A stretch of 64,000 nt of DNA from Verrucomicrobiota bacterium (GCA_020831625.1 JAFIGD010000002.1:1-64000), one strand, 5' to 3'; positions 35,422 through 43,456 are shown, counted from the first letter of the stretch. The notes: generated by a model from the sequence alone, not told the origin. A program made the numbers and translations.

Positions 35422-38244
35422 TCAGCCGAGGAGATCTCCTATGGTGGCGAGGGCGTCGTCGAGTTTGGCGGGGTCTTTGCCGCCGGCCTGGGCGCGGTCG
35501 GCTTTGCCGCCGCCGCCGCCGCCGCATTGCTTGGCGAGGGCGCCGGCGAGCTTGCCGGCGTGAACGCCGCTGGCCTGGCAGGCTTCGGCGACTGAGACGT
35601 TGAAGAAGACTTTGCCGTCCTCACTTCCGGCAAGGACGATGACGGCGGGATCGAGTTGGACGCGCAGACCGTCCATGGCTTCGCGGAGTCCGTTGGCGTC
35701 GACGCCGTCGAGGCGGGCGGCGAGGACCTTCATGCCGTTGATGTCCTGCACCTGCGAGGTGAGGTCGGCGGCTTTGCCGCGCGCGGCGGCGGACTTGAGG
35801 TCTTTGAGTTCTTTTTCGAGGTCGCGGACTTTGGCCAGAAGGGTGTCGAGCCGGGCGGGAGCCTCTTCGGGTTTGACGCTGAGGCTGCCGGCGATGCGGC
35901 TGAGGAGGGCGTGCTCGCGGGCGGTGACCTCGCGGGCGGGACTGCCGCAGACGGCTTCGATGCGGCGCACCCCGGCGGAAATGCTACTTTCGGCGACGAG
36001 GCGGATCTGGCCGATCTCCCCGACGCGCTCAACATGGGTGCCGCCGCAGAGTTCTTTGCTCCAGCCGCCGATGTCGACGACGCGCACGGTGTTGCCGTAT
36101 TTCTCGCCGAAGACGGCGATGACATCGTCGGGCTTGTCTTCGAAGGCGGTTTCGAAGGTGATCACGGGCTGATCGGCGAAGAGCTGTTCGTTGACGAGGC
36201 GTTCGATCTCCTGAAGCTGGTCGGCGCCAAGGGCTTCGAAGTGGTTGAAGTCGAAGCGGAGGCGGTCGGGCCCCACAAAGGAGCCGGCCTGGCGGACGTG
36301 GTCGCCGAGGGTTTCGCGCAGGGCCCAGTTGAGAATGTGGGTGGCGGAGTGATGGCGCTGGATGTCGCGGCGGCGGGGAATGTCGAGGCTGAGGAAAACC
36401 TCCTGTCCGGGTTCAAAGGCGGTGTCGCCCTCGATGCGGTGCAGGTGGCGGTCGGAAGCGTCTTTGACGCAGTCGAGCAGGCGGGTGACGGTTCTGCCGG
36501 CGTCGACCTGACCCCGGTCGCCAATCTGTCCGCCCATTTCGGCGTAAAAGGGGGTGGATTCGGTGACGAGGAAGCGCTTGCCGTCGTTGGCTTCGACGAC
36601 GGTGACGACGCGGGTGGCGTGGCGGGTCCAGTTGGCGGGATCGAAACCGATAAATTCGGTGGCGTCGCCCTCATCGCCGGCGACGGTGATGACGCTTTTC
36701 TTCTGAGCGTCGCGGGCGCGCTGGCGTTGATCCGCCATAGCATCTTCAAAAGCTGCATGGTCCACGGCCAAACCGTGTTCACGCGCTATAATATCTGTTA
36801 AATCCAACGGAAATCCATATGTATCATATAGAGTAAATGCAAGGCTGCCGGAAACCTTGGATGCGGGTTTATTTCCTTCAATCCATAATGATTTAAGGCC
36901 TCTCAGCTCTTCGGTAGCTCCGTTTTCGTATTCAACTACCATTAAATTGGCATACTCTTCAGGACAATCTGGGTAAATTGCTGCAGCTTGATCGATTCTA
37001 TGCATTTCATTTTCGCGTTCGCGGAAATTAATGAAATCCAAAAACATTTTCATTCCTTGATCCAAGGTTCGATCGAAGGCTGCTTCCTCGGCGGCGATGA
37101 CCTTGCGGATGATGTCTTCGTTTTTCCGAAGTTCGGAAAAGGTGCCGCCGAGATTTCCGAGGGTCGGAACGACGAGTTCGGCGAAGAATCCGGGTTTGAG
37201 ATTGAGGCGGCGGCCGTACATGACGGCGCGGCGGAGGATGCGGCGGAGGACGTAGTTGCGGCCCTCGTTGCCGGGGAGAATGCCGTCGGCGATGGCGCAG
37301 CAGAGAGTGCGGATGTGGTCGCCGAGTACGCGGAACACGATATCGCGCTCTTCTTCGGGAGTGGGTTTCGACGGGTCCACAGGGAGGGTGGCTCCGTAGC
37401 TTAGACCGGAGAGTTCCTCAATGACGGCGAAGATGCCGTGGAAGAGGTCGGCGTTGTAGTTGCTGGGCGGTTTGGAGAAATCGGTGAAGTTTTGGGTGGT
37501 GGCGAGGATGCCGGCGACGCGTTCGAAGCCCATGCCGGTGTCCACATGTTTGGCGGCGAGGGGCACAAAGCGTCCGTCTTCGGTGGCGTTGTACTGCATG
37601 AAGACGAGGTTCCAGATTTCGATGCACCAGGGGGAGTCGGCGTTGACGAGTTTGCCGCCGGAGTCGCCGTTGGGGGTGAGGTCGATGTGGATTTCGGAGC
37701 AGGGGCCGCAGGGGCCGGTGTCGCCCATCATCCAGAAGTTGTCTTTTTTGTTGCCGAAGACGATGCGTTCGGCGGGGTCGAGACCCTCTTTTTCGAAGAG
37801 GTTTTTCCAGAGGTCGTAGGCTTCCTGATCGAATTCGGCGGGGTCGCCTTCGCCGGGTTTGTAGACAGAGGCGTAGAGGCGGTTTTTGGGGAAGCCCCAG
37901 ACGGTGGTGAGGAGTTCCCAGGCCCATTCGATGGCTTCGGCCTTGAAATAGTCGCCGAAGGACCAGTTGCCGAGCATTTCGAAGAAGGTTTGGTGGTAGG
38001 TGTCGTAACCGACGTCATCGAGGTCGTTGTGTTTGCCGCCGGCGCGGATGCACTTCTGGGTGTCGGCGACGCGGGGGTGGGGGGCGTCGCGTTCACCGAG
38101 GAAGTAGGGCACGAAGGGGTTCATGCCGGCGTTGGTGAAGAGCAGGTTGGGGGAGGAGGGCAGCAGCGGGGCGGAGGGGACGATGTGGTGTCCCTTGGCG
38201 GCGAAGAAATCGAGAAAGCTTTGGCGGACGTCGTTGGAGGTCAT
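35422..38244 (-). CDS. alaS: Alanine--tRNA ligase
   Basis: Charges tRNA-Ala and edits mis-acylated tRNA. 940 aa, slightly longer than the usual 870-880. Class II catalytic core at the N-terminus (FLDFFAAKGHHIVPSAPLLP; TNAGMNPFVPYFLG), tRNA-binding region, editing domain with zinc/active-site His and Cys (RHHSATHILNWAL; KELCGGTHVERVGEIGQ), and C-Ala domain ending in a Gly-rich stretch (CGGGGGGKADRAQAGGKDP). Oddity: residues about 390-490 are encoded by DNA of about 40% GC in a gene otherwise near 60-70%. Much of the extra length lies there. Single-copy housekeeping gene; the call is firm. Confidence 0.97.
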   Translation of the reverse strand: MTSNDVRQSFLDFFAAKGHHIVPSAPLLPSSPNLLFTNAGMNPFVPYFLGERDAPHPRVADTQKCIRAGGKHNDLDDVGYDTYHQTFFEMLGNWSFGDYFKAEAIEWAWELLTTVWGFPKNRLYASVYKPGEGDPAEFDQEAYDLWKNLFEKEGLDPAERIVFGNKKDNFWMMGDTGPCGPCSEIHIDLTPNGDSGGKLVNADSPWCIEIWNLVFMQYNATEDGRFVPLAAKHVDTGMGFERVAGILATTQNFTDFSKPPSNYNADLFHGIFAVIEELSGLSYGATLPVDPSKPTPEEERDIVFRVLGDHIRTLCCAIADGILPGNEGRNYVLRRILRRAVMYGRRLNLKPGFFAELVVPTLGNLGGTFSELRKNEDIIRKVIAAEEAAFDRTLDQGMKMFLDFINFRERENEMHRIDQAAAIYPDCPEEYANLMVVEYENGATEELRGLKSLWIEGNKPASKVSGSLAFTLYDTYGFPLDLTDIIAREHGLAVDHAAFEDAMADQRQRARDAQKKSVITVAGDEGDATEFIGFDPANWTRHATRVVTVVEANDGKRFLVTESTPFYAEMGGQIGDRGQVDAGRTVTRLLDCVKDASDRHLHRIEGDTAFEPGQEVFLSLDIPRRRDIQRHHSATHILNWALRETLGDHVRQAGSFVGPDRLRFDFNHFEALGADQLQEIERLVNEQLFADQPVITFETAFEDKPDDVIAVFGEKYGNTVRVVDIGGWSKELCGGTHVERVGEIGQIRLVAESSISAGVRRIEAVCGSPAREVTAREHALLSRIAGSLSVKPEEAPARLDTLLAKVRDLEKELKDLKSAAARGKAADLTSQVQDINGMKVLAARLDGVDANGLREAMDGLRVQLDPAVIVLAGSEDGKVFFNVSVAEACQASGVHAGKLAGALAKQCGGGGGGKADRAQAGGKDPAKLDDALATIGDLLG
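36781..37080 (-). other. Low-GC patch inside alaS
   Basis: By hand count, 36781-37080 is about 40% GC, against 62-70% in the 60-base blocks I counted on either side. The reading frame is intact. It encodes an Asn/Glu/Ile-rich segment (EEYANLMVVEYENGATEEL) that joins smoothly to the conserved KVSGSLAFTLYDTYGFPLD. Confidence 0.75.
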
Positions 38245-38447
38245 AAGGATTCGGTCCCGGGATTGAAATTCAATAATTAGAGGCCGTTCTTTAGGCGATT
38301 TTGGGGGGATCTGTCAATGTTGGGCGGGTAAAATGATGGAGCGTGTGCTTGATTTTCACTGAAAAACGCACCAAGGTCTGCTTTTAACCTAAAATCTTTA
38401 CGTATGACACCCCTGGCTGATTTATTCCTGAAGTCCTGGAGGCTTTG

Positions 38448-39335
38448 ATGAACCGTACCCGTGTTTTTCTGGTGGGGGCTCCCCGTTCCGGCCCGTCGAT
38501 CCTGTTGGATCTGCTGACGGCGCAGCCGGAATTTTCGTATGTGACGACCGCGGTGGAGGCGGACCCGGCGAACCTCCGGCCTTCGGGAAAGACCTGGATG
38601 TATGATGTGCCCTTGCTGGGGGATTTCTGGTTTGAGCGGCGGTACTGGAAGAAGAAACTGCCCGCGCCGGCGGAATCTCCGGCGTTTTGGGAATATTATT
38701 TGCCGTCGTTCCGATACCGCCACGAGGAGCCGAAGCTGCATACAGGAGAGGATCTGGAGGAGAAGGATCTTACCCGGTGCCGCGAGGTGGTGGAGGAAAT
38801 CCAGGATTTGCAGCGGCGGGATTTGTTTCTGGGGCAGTATACAGGTCCGTCGCGGGTGGCGATGCTGCGGAAGGTGTTCCCGGAGGCGAAATTTATTCAG
38901 ATGCAGCGGGATCCGCGGTCGGTGGCGATCCATTTGTCGATGCGAATGAAGCAGGACCGGTCGGCCAACGCACTGTGGGAGAACCGGGAGGAATGGCGGG
39001 CGTTGATGCCGGAGGAATTGCGGGGGCGGCTGGAGGATCTGCCGGAAACGCCTCTGAATTTTGCGGGGGTGATGGTGCGTTGGTGGCATGTGCAGTACCG
39101 CACGGAGCTGTCGGCGCTGCCGGAATCAGACCGGCTGTCGCTGGCGTACGCTGATTTGCTGTCCAAGCCGGATGTGACCCTGAAACGGGCCTTGAAATTT
39201 TTGGGGCTGAAGCCCGCGAAGCGGCTGGAGCGGTATGTGAAGTATCACAACGTAAAGCATTCAAACAAACGGCTGAGCAAAAATCTTCCCGATGACGCCG
39301 CCGCGCAGTTGGAGCGGGCGATTCAGAAGGTTTGA
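38448..39335 (+). CDS. Sulfotransferase-family protein
   Basis: A 295-aa cytoplasmic sulfotransferase that would use PAPS to sulfate a glycan or small acceptor. The 5'-phosphosulfate loop is VGAPRSGPSILLDLLT at residue 8, and the 3'-phosphate site is IQMQRDPRSVAIHLSMRMK. A later WWHVQYRTEL and LAYADLLSKPD match the C-terminal strands. ATG 38448 is used; a TTG directly upstream is also in frame. No obvious acceptor glycosyltransferase lies next to it. The paired sulfatase is 7 kb away. Confidence 0.85.
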   Translation: MNRTRVFLVGAPRSGPSILLDLLTAQPEFSYVTTAVEADPANLRPSGKTWMYDVPLLGDFWFERRYWKKKLPAPAESPAFWEYYLPSFRYRHEEPKLHTGEDLEEKDLTRCREVVEEIQDLQRRDLFLGQYTGPSRVAMLRKVFPEAKFIQMQRDPRSVAIHLSMRMKQDRSANALWENREEWRALMPEELRGRLEDLPETPLNFAGVMVRWWHVQYRTELSALPESDRLSLAYADLLSKPDVTLKRALKFLGLKPAKRLERYVKYHNVKHSNKRLSKNLPDDAAAQLERAIQKV

Positions 39336-39352
39336 GGAGGGGGGGGGACGTT

Positions 39353-39396
39353 GTGGACAGGAGTGGACAGGGTGGACGGAGTGGACAACGGTGGAA
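39353..39396. repeat. GTGGAC array, left of the four-helix-bundle gene
   Basis: GTGGAC recurs at 39353, 39363, 39372 and 39381, with a partial copy at about 39391 (spacing 9-10), starting 18 bp after the sulfotransferase stop. Confidence 0.85.
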
Positions 39397-39416
39397 AAAT
39401 GTGGTTGGGGTGAGGG

Positions 39417-40007
39417 ATGTCTGAATTGATTACAAAACATGGCGGGTATCGGAGCCTGAAGAGTTTTCAGGTTGCGCAGTTGGTGTATGATCTTACGGTT
39501 CGATTTTGCGACCGGTATGTGGACCGGTTCAGCCGCACGAAGGATCAAATGGTTCAGGCGGCGCGCAGTGGGGTTCAAAATATTGCGGAGGGTTCTCAGG
39601 CTTCCGCGACTTCAAAGAAAACCGAGCTGAAATTGACCCAGGTGGCGCGGGCGAGCCTGGAGGAGCTGAAGCTGGATTATGAGGATTTTTTGCGGCAACA
39701 TGACTTGGAGCGATGGCAAAGAGACAATCCTTTACGTCAGTCGTTGATTGATTGCCGGTGCAAGACTGCGGATGAGGTGGGGCGGTGGATTGTTGAGACG
39801 GTGAAGGGGTGCGGGAAGGGCGTGGGAAAAGAGGTGCTTTTGCAGAAAACCTACCCGGAATTTTCCGCGAATGCGGCTCTGGTGCTAATTACGGTGGCCT
39901 GCGCCTTGCTGGATCGGCAGGTCGAGGCGCTGGCGCGGAATTTTGAGAAGGAGGGCGGGTTTACGGAGCGTCTGTACCGCGTGCGGACGCAGAAGCGGCG
40001 GGGGTAG
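39417..40007 (+). CDS. Four-helix-bundle protein (S23/Avd-like)
   Basis: A 196-aa all-helical protein. The core resembles the 23S-rRNA-intervening-sequence (S23) and Avd-like four-helix bundle: LVYDLTVRFCDRYVDRFSRT, QMVQAARSGVQNIAEGSQAS, ELKLTQVARASLEELKLDYEDF. A C-terminal extension (LITVACALLDRQVEALARNFE) fits the four-helix-bundle suffix type. Function unknown; homologs in other contexts bind nucleic acids or accompany reverse transcriptases, none of which is seen here. GTGGAC arrays lie on both sides and its TAG stop is the first base of the right array. Confidence 0.82.
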   Translation: MSELITKHGGYRSLKSFQVAQLVYDLTVRFCDRYVDRFSRTKDQMVQAARSGVQNIAEGSQASATSKKTELKLTQVARASLEELKLDYEDFLRQHDLERWQRDNPLRQSLIDCRCKTADEVGRWIVETVKGCGKGVGKEVLLQKTYPEFSANAALVLITVACALLDRQVEALARNFEKEGGFTERLYRVRTQKRRG

Positions 40008-40096
40008 TGGACTTGGTGGACGTGGTGGACGCTGTGGACTAAGCCCGGTACGCTGTCCACTGTGTCCACCACGTCCACTCAGTCCACAAGGTCCAC
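40007..40096. repeat. Inverted GTGGAC/GTCCAC array spanning two convergent stop codons
   Basis: GTGGAC starts at 40007, 40016, 40025 and 40034; GTCCAC starts at 40055, 40064, 40073, 40082 and 40091. Both arms keep an exact 9-bp period and can pair across a 15-base centre. The array begins in the TAG of the four-helix-bundle gene and covers the TGA (40079-40081) and last codons of the GH20-like gene. It may work as a bidirectional terminator. Confidence 0.9.
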
Positions 40097-41728
40097 AGCC
40101 CCCGGGTAGGCCGCCAGGCTCTCCGCCAATCCGCCTTCGAGGTTGTGTTTTAGCCAGAGGCGGGCGTGTTCGGATTTGGCTTCGGGGAGGGTGTTGAGGG
40201 GGGCTTTCAGGCCGATGCGGATGGCGAGGTCGAGGTTGCGGCGGGTTTGACGCCAGGCATCGGTTTCGCGGTCGGCTTCAGGCAGCGCGTGGAGGTGGTC
40301 GAGGGCTTGGTGGAGCTGCGCGTCAGTGAGGTCGGGGGGGCGTTTGCCGAGGAAGCACTTAAAGAGGGCGTTGCTGTTGTTGGGGCGGATGCCGGTGGTT
40401 TCGCTGACGCGGCCGAGGGCGAGCCAGCGTTCGGTGGTGCCGGGTGTGTTGTCGAAGGCGCACTGATCGCACCAGCGGGCGGCGGCCTCGGGGGTGGCGG
40501 TGTCGGGGTTCCAGGCGCAGAGCCCGGCCCAGGCGAGGGCGGGTCCGGTGACCGGCTCCTGCTGGAGGTGGCCGCAGTCGCCCCAGTCGGTGAGCAGCAG
40601 GCCGGCGGCACCGCGGGCGGCGGCGTGTTCGGCGGCCTGGCGGATGTTGGCGAGCATGTTGTCGGTGCGGCCGCCGAAACTGCGCCAGGAGGAGGAGCCG
40701 GGGCAGACGAGGAAGTCGAGGTCGGAGTCCGCGAAGGTGCGGAGATGCGCGTCGAAGGGATGACCGTCCTCATAGCCCCATTCGAGGGCGACGGCTTCGG
40801 GGGGCAGGCCGTGGAGCTGTTCGGGATGGGTGTTGAGGATATCGCCCCAGAACTCGGGACGCTTGCCGTGATGTTCAAGAACGTGATCCATGATCTTCCG
40901 GACGAAACCGGTGTAAACGGCGGCGGCGCCTTCGCGTTCGCAGCGGGTTTTACTCGCACCCTGGCCGAGTTCAAAGGTTTCATCGCAGCCGATGTTGACG
41001 CGGGGGGCCTTGAAAAGCGGCAGGAGTTCGTCCAGGAGGCCGAGGACAAGATCGAGGGAGGCCTGATCGGGTTTCAGCACGGAGCCGCAGGTGCGGCGGT
41101 CTCCCCAGGGGGTGACGAAACCATCGGGGCTTTCGGCGTACTGACGGTAGGCGGGGTGCTTGATCCAGCGTTCGAAGTGGCCGAAGCAGTTCTGGTTGGG
41201 CACGAGGGTGATGCCGCGGGCGGCGCAGCGGTCCTGCAGCCAGAGGATGTCTTCGGGGGTCATGGGCGAACTGTCCGCCCAGACGGTGCGGTGGTCGCGG
41301 TAGGCGAAGGTGTGTTCGGTGTAGAGCTGGAGTTCGTTGAAGCGGAAGGCGGCGAGGAGATCGACCCAGCGGGCGAGCCCCCCGCGGGTGGGGACTTTGC
41401 AGCGGCTGATGTCGAGCATGAAGCCGCGGCGGGCGAGCGCGGGGGCGTCTTCGAGCATGCCGGCGGGCGTGGCTTCGGGGGCATTGCCCTGCCATTGACG
41501 GAGATGATCCAGCGCATACGGCAGGGCGGCTTCGCCGCCGATTTCGAGGGTTTTCCGATGTTCGGAAAGTTCGATGCGGTAGGCTTCCGAACTTCGGAAA
41601 ACGCCGGCGGCGTCGAAGGGACGGGCGATTGCGCGCAGGGCCTCGGGGTCGGCGAGGCTGCGGGTGTCGACGGTGCCGGGAAGGGGCTGGAAGCTGCGGG
41701 GTTTCGGGGAAAAGACCAGCATAGACAT
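40079..41728 (-). CDS. Glycoside hydrolase family 20-like enzyme
   Basis: A 549-aa cytoplasmic (no signal peptide) beta-hexosaminidase-like protein. The catalytic (beta/alpha)8 domain shows strands typical of GH20: RRGFMLDISRCKVPTRGGL, NELQLYTEHTFAYRDH, GITLVPNQNCFGHFERW, and the acidic pair in VNIGCDETFELGQG, where Asp-Glu would be the catalytic dyad. Further on, EFWGDILNTHPE and LLLTDWGDCGHLQQ line the pocket. An N-terminal 100-residue domain precedes it. Start: ATG 41728 or 41722; longer readings overlap the divergent lipoprotein. The last residues (VDLVD) come from the GTGGAC array. Confidence 0.8.
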   Translation of the reverse strand: MSMLVFSPKPRSFQPLPGTVDTRSLADPEALRAIARPFDAAGVFRSSEAYRIELSEHRKTLEIGGEAALPYALDHLRQWQGNAPEATPAGMLEDAPALARRGFMLDISRCKVPTRGGLARWVDLLAAFRFNELQLYTEHTFAYRDHRTVWADSSPMTPEDILWLQDRCAARGITLVPNQNCFGHFERWIKHPAYRQYAESPDGFVTPWGDRRTCGSVLKPDQASLDLVLGLLDELLPLFKAPRVNIGCDETFELGQGASKTRCEREGAAAVYTGFVRKIMDHVLEHHGKRPEFWGDILNTHPEQLHGLPPEAVALEWGYEDGHPFDAHLRTFADSDLDFLVCPGSSSWRSFGGRTDNMLANIRQAAEHAAARGAAGLLLTDWGDCGHLQQEPVTGPALAWAGLCAWNPDTATPEAAARWCDQCAFDNTPGTTERWLALGRVSETTGIRPNNSNALFKCFLGKRPPDLTDAQLHQALDHLHALPEADRETDAWRQTRRNLDLAIRIGLKAPLNTLPEAKSEHARLWLKHNLEGGLAESLAAYPGAVDLVD

Positions 41729-41803
41729 ACCCGAATCTATGGCATAGTTAAAACACGGAATAAAGAGAGTTGTTATTTTTAATCCTGCAATTAGAGTGAG
41801 CAC

Positions 41804-42211
41804 ATGATTCAGAAGATGCTCATGCTTTGTGTCGTATGCTTCTTGTTCGTCGGGTGCGCTGCGTCCAAGGAGGACAATGTTCATAATGAAGTTTTGAACT
41901 TGATCATGCGTTTGGTTCCAGAGGATCTTGAAGAAAAAGCCGGAGAGGAAGAAATTGATCAGGCCATACGCCAAATGTTGGAGGGAGCGGACGAGTCGCT
42001 TCTAAATCTGCGGCCAGATAAAGCAGAGTTCAACAAAAGATATAGCCGCTGGGCCAATCAGTTTGCCGAGTCGGGACTTCCGATGCCCGTGATTGGTCAA
42101 GAGCTGGTGGAGCGCATCGAAAATCGGCAACTGCGGAAAAAGGATTTTCGGGCGGCACTGCTGATTATGAATTATTATGAGCGCCTAGTGGTAAGGCAAT
42201 TAGAGAACTGA
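41804..42211 (+). CDS. Small lipoprotein, unknown function
   Basis: A 135-aa protein with a lipoprotein signal (MLCVVCFLFVGCAASK; lipobox LFVGC, residue about 18). The mature part is helical and acidic (DLEEKAGEEEIDQAIRQMLE) with no recognised domain. GC is clearly below the neighbours. Divergent from the GH20-like gene. Confidence 0.65.
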   Translation: MIQKMLMLCVVCFLFVGCAASKEDNVHNEVLNLIMRLVPEDLEEKAGEEEIDQAIRQMLEGADESLLNLRPDKAEFNKRYSRWANQFAESGLPMPVIGQELVERIENRQLRKKDFRAALLIMNYYERLVVRQLEN

Positions 42212-42276
42212 ACTCGTCCCAATTAACAGGTCATTTAAAGATTCCCGGGAGGTTCCTCCTTGAACCTTTCCGGAAA

Positions 42277-42312
42277 TTGACAAAATTTCAATATTTGTGT
42301 ATGCATGAACTA
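42277..42312 (+). promoter_or_regulatory. Leaderless consensus promoter P1
   Basis: TTGACA (42277-42282), 17-bp spacer, TATGCA (42300-42305), then ATG at 42312. The predicted start site coincides with the ATG. The block matches P2 at 43191 in 33 of 38 bases. Confidence 0.72.
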
Positions 42313-42491
42313 TGCCTGTCACGCCCTCTTTCGACACCTTTCCCGTTGCCCGTCCCAGTGCCTCTGCGGAGGCCTCCCGCGTGGCGGAAGAATCCCGGAT
42401 ACGGTCGATGACCGTGGCGGAGCGCATGCGTTTGGCCTTGTCGCTCCATCGGCGGCTCCGTAACTTCAACCCTCAACCCGTGGAGCGGTAA
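42312..42491 (+). CDS. 59-aa putative partner of the adjacent nucleotidyltransferase
   Basis: Short reading frame starting MPVTPSFDTFPVARPSASAE. The second half is helical and basic (TVAERMRLALSLHRRLRNF). Its ATG sits at the predicted start of a consensus promoter, and its TAA touches the next ATG with no gap, so it is probably translated and coupled to the nucleotidyltransferase. I recognise no family; size and position suit an antitoxin or adaptor. Confidence 0.6.
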   Translation: MPVTPSFDTFPVARPSASAEASRVAEESRIRSMTVAERMRLALSLHRRLRNFNPQPVER

Positions 42492-43046
42492 ATGGGCGGG
42501 GAGCCTGATCTTTTGGCGGAGGCGGAACGAATTGCGGAGTTGGCGTTTGAGGAGGGGTGCGAGCTTCTGGTGATTGGCGCGCTTGCCCTGGCCGCGCACC
42601 GGTATGTCCGCACCACTGCGGATATTGATCTGGCGGGCGATGTGGATCTTTCCCTGCTGGAAACGCTGGCGGGACGCCTGCGGGAGAACGGGTATGAGGT
42701 GGAACTCAGAACACCTGACGCGGCGGATCCTTTGGGCGGCGTGTTGGATATCCACAGCACTGCTGGACTCGTGCAAATTATCAGTTTTGCCGACCGGTTC
42801 CCTGCGGTGATCCGGGACGGATTGCGGGATGCCGATCTTCTGGTGCATGAGAAAAGCCGGCTGAGAATTCTGCCGCTTCGGTATCTGGTGGTCCTGAAAC
42901 TCTATGCGGGCGGATTGAAATCGAAAGCGGATATTCTCGAGGTGCTGTCCCGGAATCCCGAAGAGGATCTCGATGAAATCGAAACGCTTTGTCAACAGTA
43001 TCGGCTTCCGGGTTTTCAAGAGATCCGCCGTGAACTGAAGCGCTGA
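42492..43046 (+). CDS. Nucleotidyltransferase (AbiEii/DUF6036-like)
   Basis: A 184-aa protein of the minimal nucleotidyltransferase fold. It starts MGGEPDLLAEAERIAE; the active-site region reads LLVIGALALAAHRYVRTTADIDLAGD, where the usual GG becomes IGA and the two Asp of T-x-D-I-D are kept. LRILPLRYLVVLKLYAGG follows as in AbiEii-like toxins. Preceded without gap by a 59-aa gene, suggesting a two-gene module. Whether it is a toxin or a house enzyme is open. Confidence 0.75.
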   Translation: MGGEPDLLAEAERIAELAFEEGCELLVIGALALAAHRYVRTTADIDLAGDVDLSLLETLAGRLRENGYEVELRTPDAADPLGGVLDIHSTAGLVQIISFADRFPAVIRDGLRDADLLVHEKSRLRILPLRYLVVLKLYAGGLKSKADILEVLSRNPEEDLDEIETLCQQYRLPGFQEIRRELKR

Positions 43047-43082
43047 ATCTGGAAGGTAAAGCCGGAGGTTAAAAAAAAGGAG

Positions 43083-43146
43083 GTCAGGCTTTCCAGCCTG
43101 ACATGGGGCGGAGGGAGGGGCACCGCGACAGCCTGGAAAGGCTGAC
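43083..43146. repeat. REP-like inverted repeat with nested hairpins
   Basis: The 20-base arms at 43083-43102 (GTCAGGCTTTCCAGCCTGAC) and 43127-43146 are complementary in 17 of 20 positions. The left arm also folds alone (GTCAGGCT-TTCC-AGCCTGAC, perfect). It lies in the spacer before the VapBC-like module. Confidence 0.75.
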
Positions 43147-43190
43147 CCCCGCGCGTGATGCGTCCACGTAGACCCTTGGGTTTTTGTGTT

Positions 43191-43226
43191 TTGACAAAAT
43201 TTGCTTACTCGTGTATGCATGAACTA
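43191..43226 (+). promoter_or_regulatory. Leaderless consensus promoter P2
   Basis: TTGACA (43191-43196), 17-bp spacer, TATGCA (43214-43219), ATG at 43226. Same geometry and nearly the same sequence as P1, including the shared tail GTGTATGCATGAACTATG. Confidence 0.72.
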
Positions 43227-43456
43227 TGAAAACGATTACGTTGGATGAAGAAGCGTATGCCCGGCTGAAGTCTTGGAAGCGAAAACCGAAAGATTCCTTT
43301 TCTTCGGTGGTGAAACAGGTTGTCCCCCTTCCGGGAACGATGGGTGCTTTGTTAAGTTACCTTGACGCGTCCGCCCCGGAAGATGCGGATAAAGACCGGG
43401 TGCTGGAGGAAACGGTGCGGGAGCGCTCCGAAGTGAAGGAAGATCCATGGACCTGA
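43226..43456 (+). CDS. VapB-like antitoxin
   Basis: A 76-aa protein with the typical start MKTITLDEEAYARLKSWKR, a short strand then helix of the VapB/ribbon-helix-helix antitoxin family (putative archaeal-type VapB). The acidic C-terminus (DADKDRVLEETVRERSEVKE) would wrap the toxin. It overlaps the PIN gene by 10 bases. Transcribed from a leaderless promoter. Confidence 0.82.
   Translation: MKTITLDEEAYARLKSWKRKPKDSFSSVVKQVVPLPGTMGALLSYLDASAPEDADKDRVLEETVRERSEVKEDPWT

Noticed and set aside
39353-40096. CRISPR-like array
   Set aside because: The repeat unit is only 9 bp, with 3-bp variable parts, and no cas genes are present.
40166-41782. Plus-strand frame over the GH20-like gene
   Set aside because: Gly/Glu/Val-rich shadow; the minus strand has an enzyme-like sequence with a catalytic Asp-Glu pair.
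42288-43220. Minus-strand 310-codon frame over the nucleotidyltransferase module
   Set aside because: Contains no recognisable domain and runs through the REP-like repeat and both leaderless promoters.
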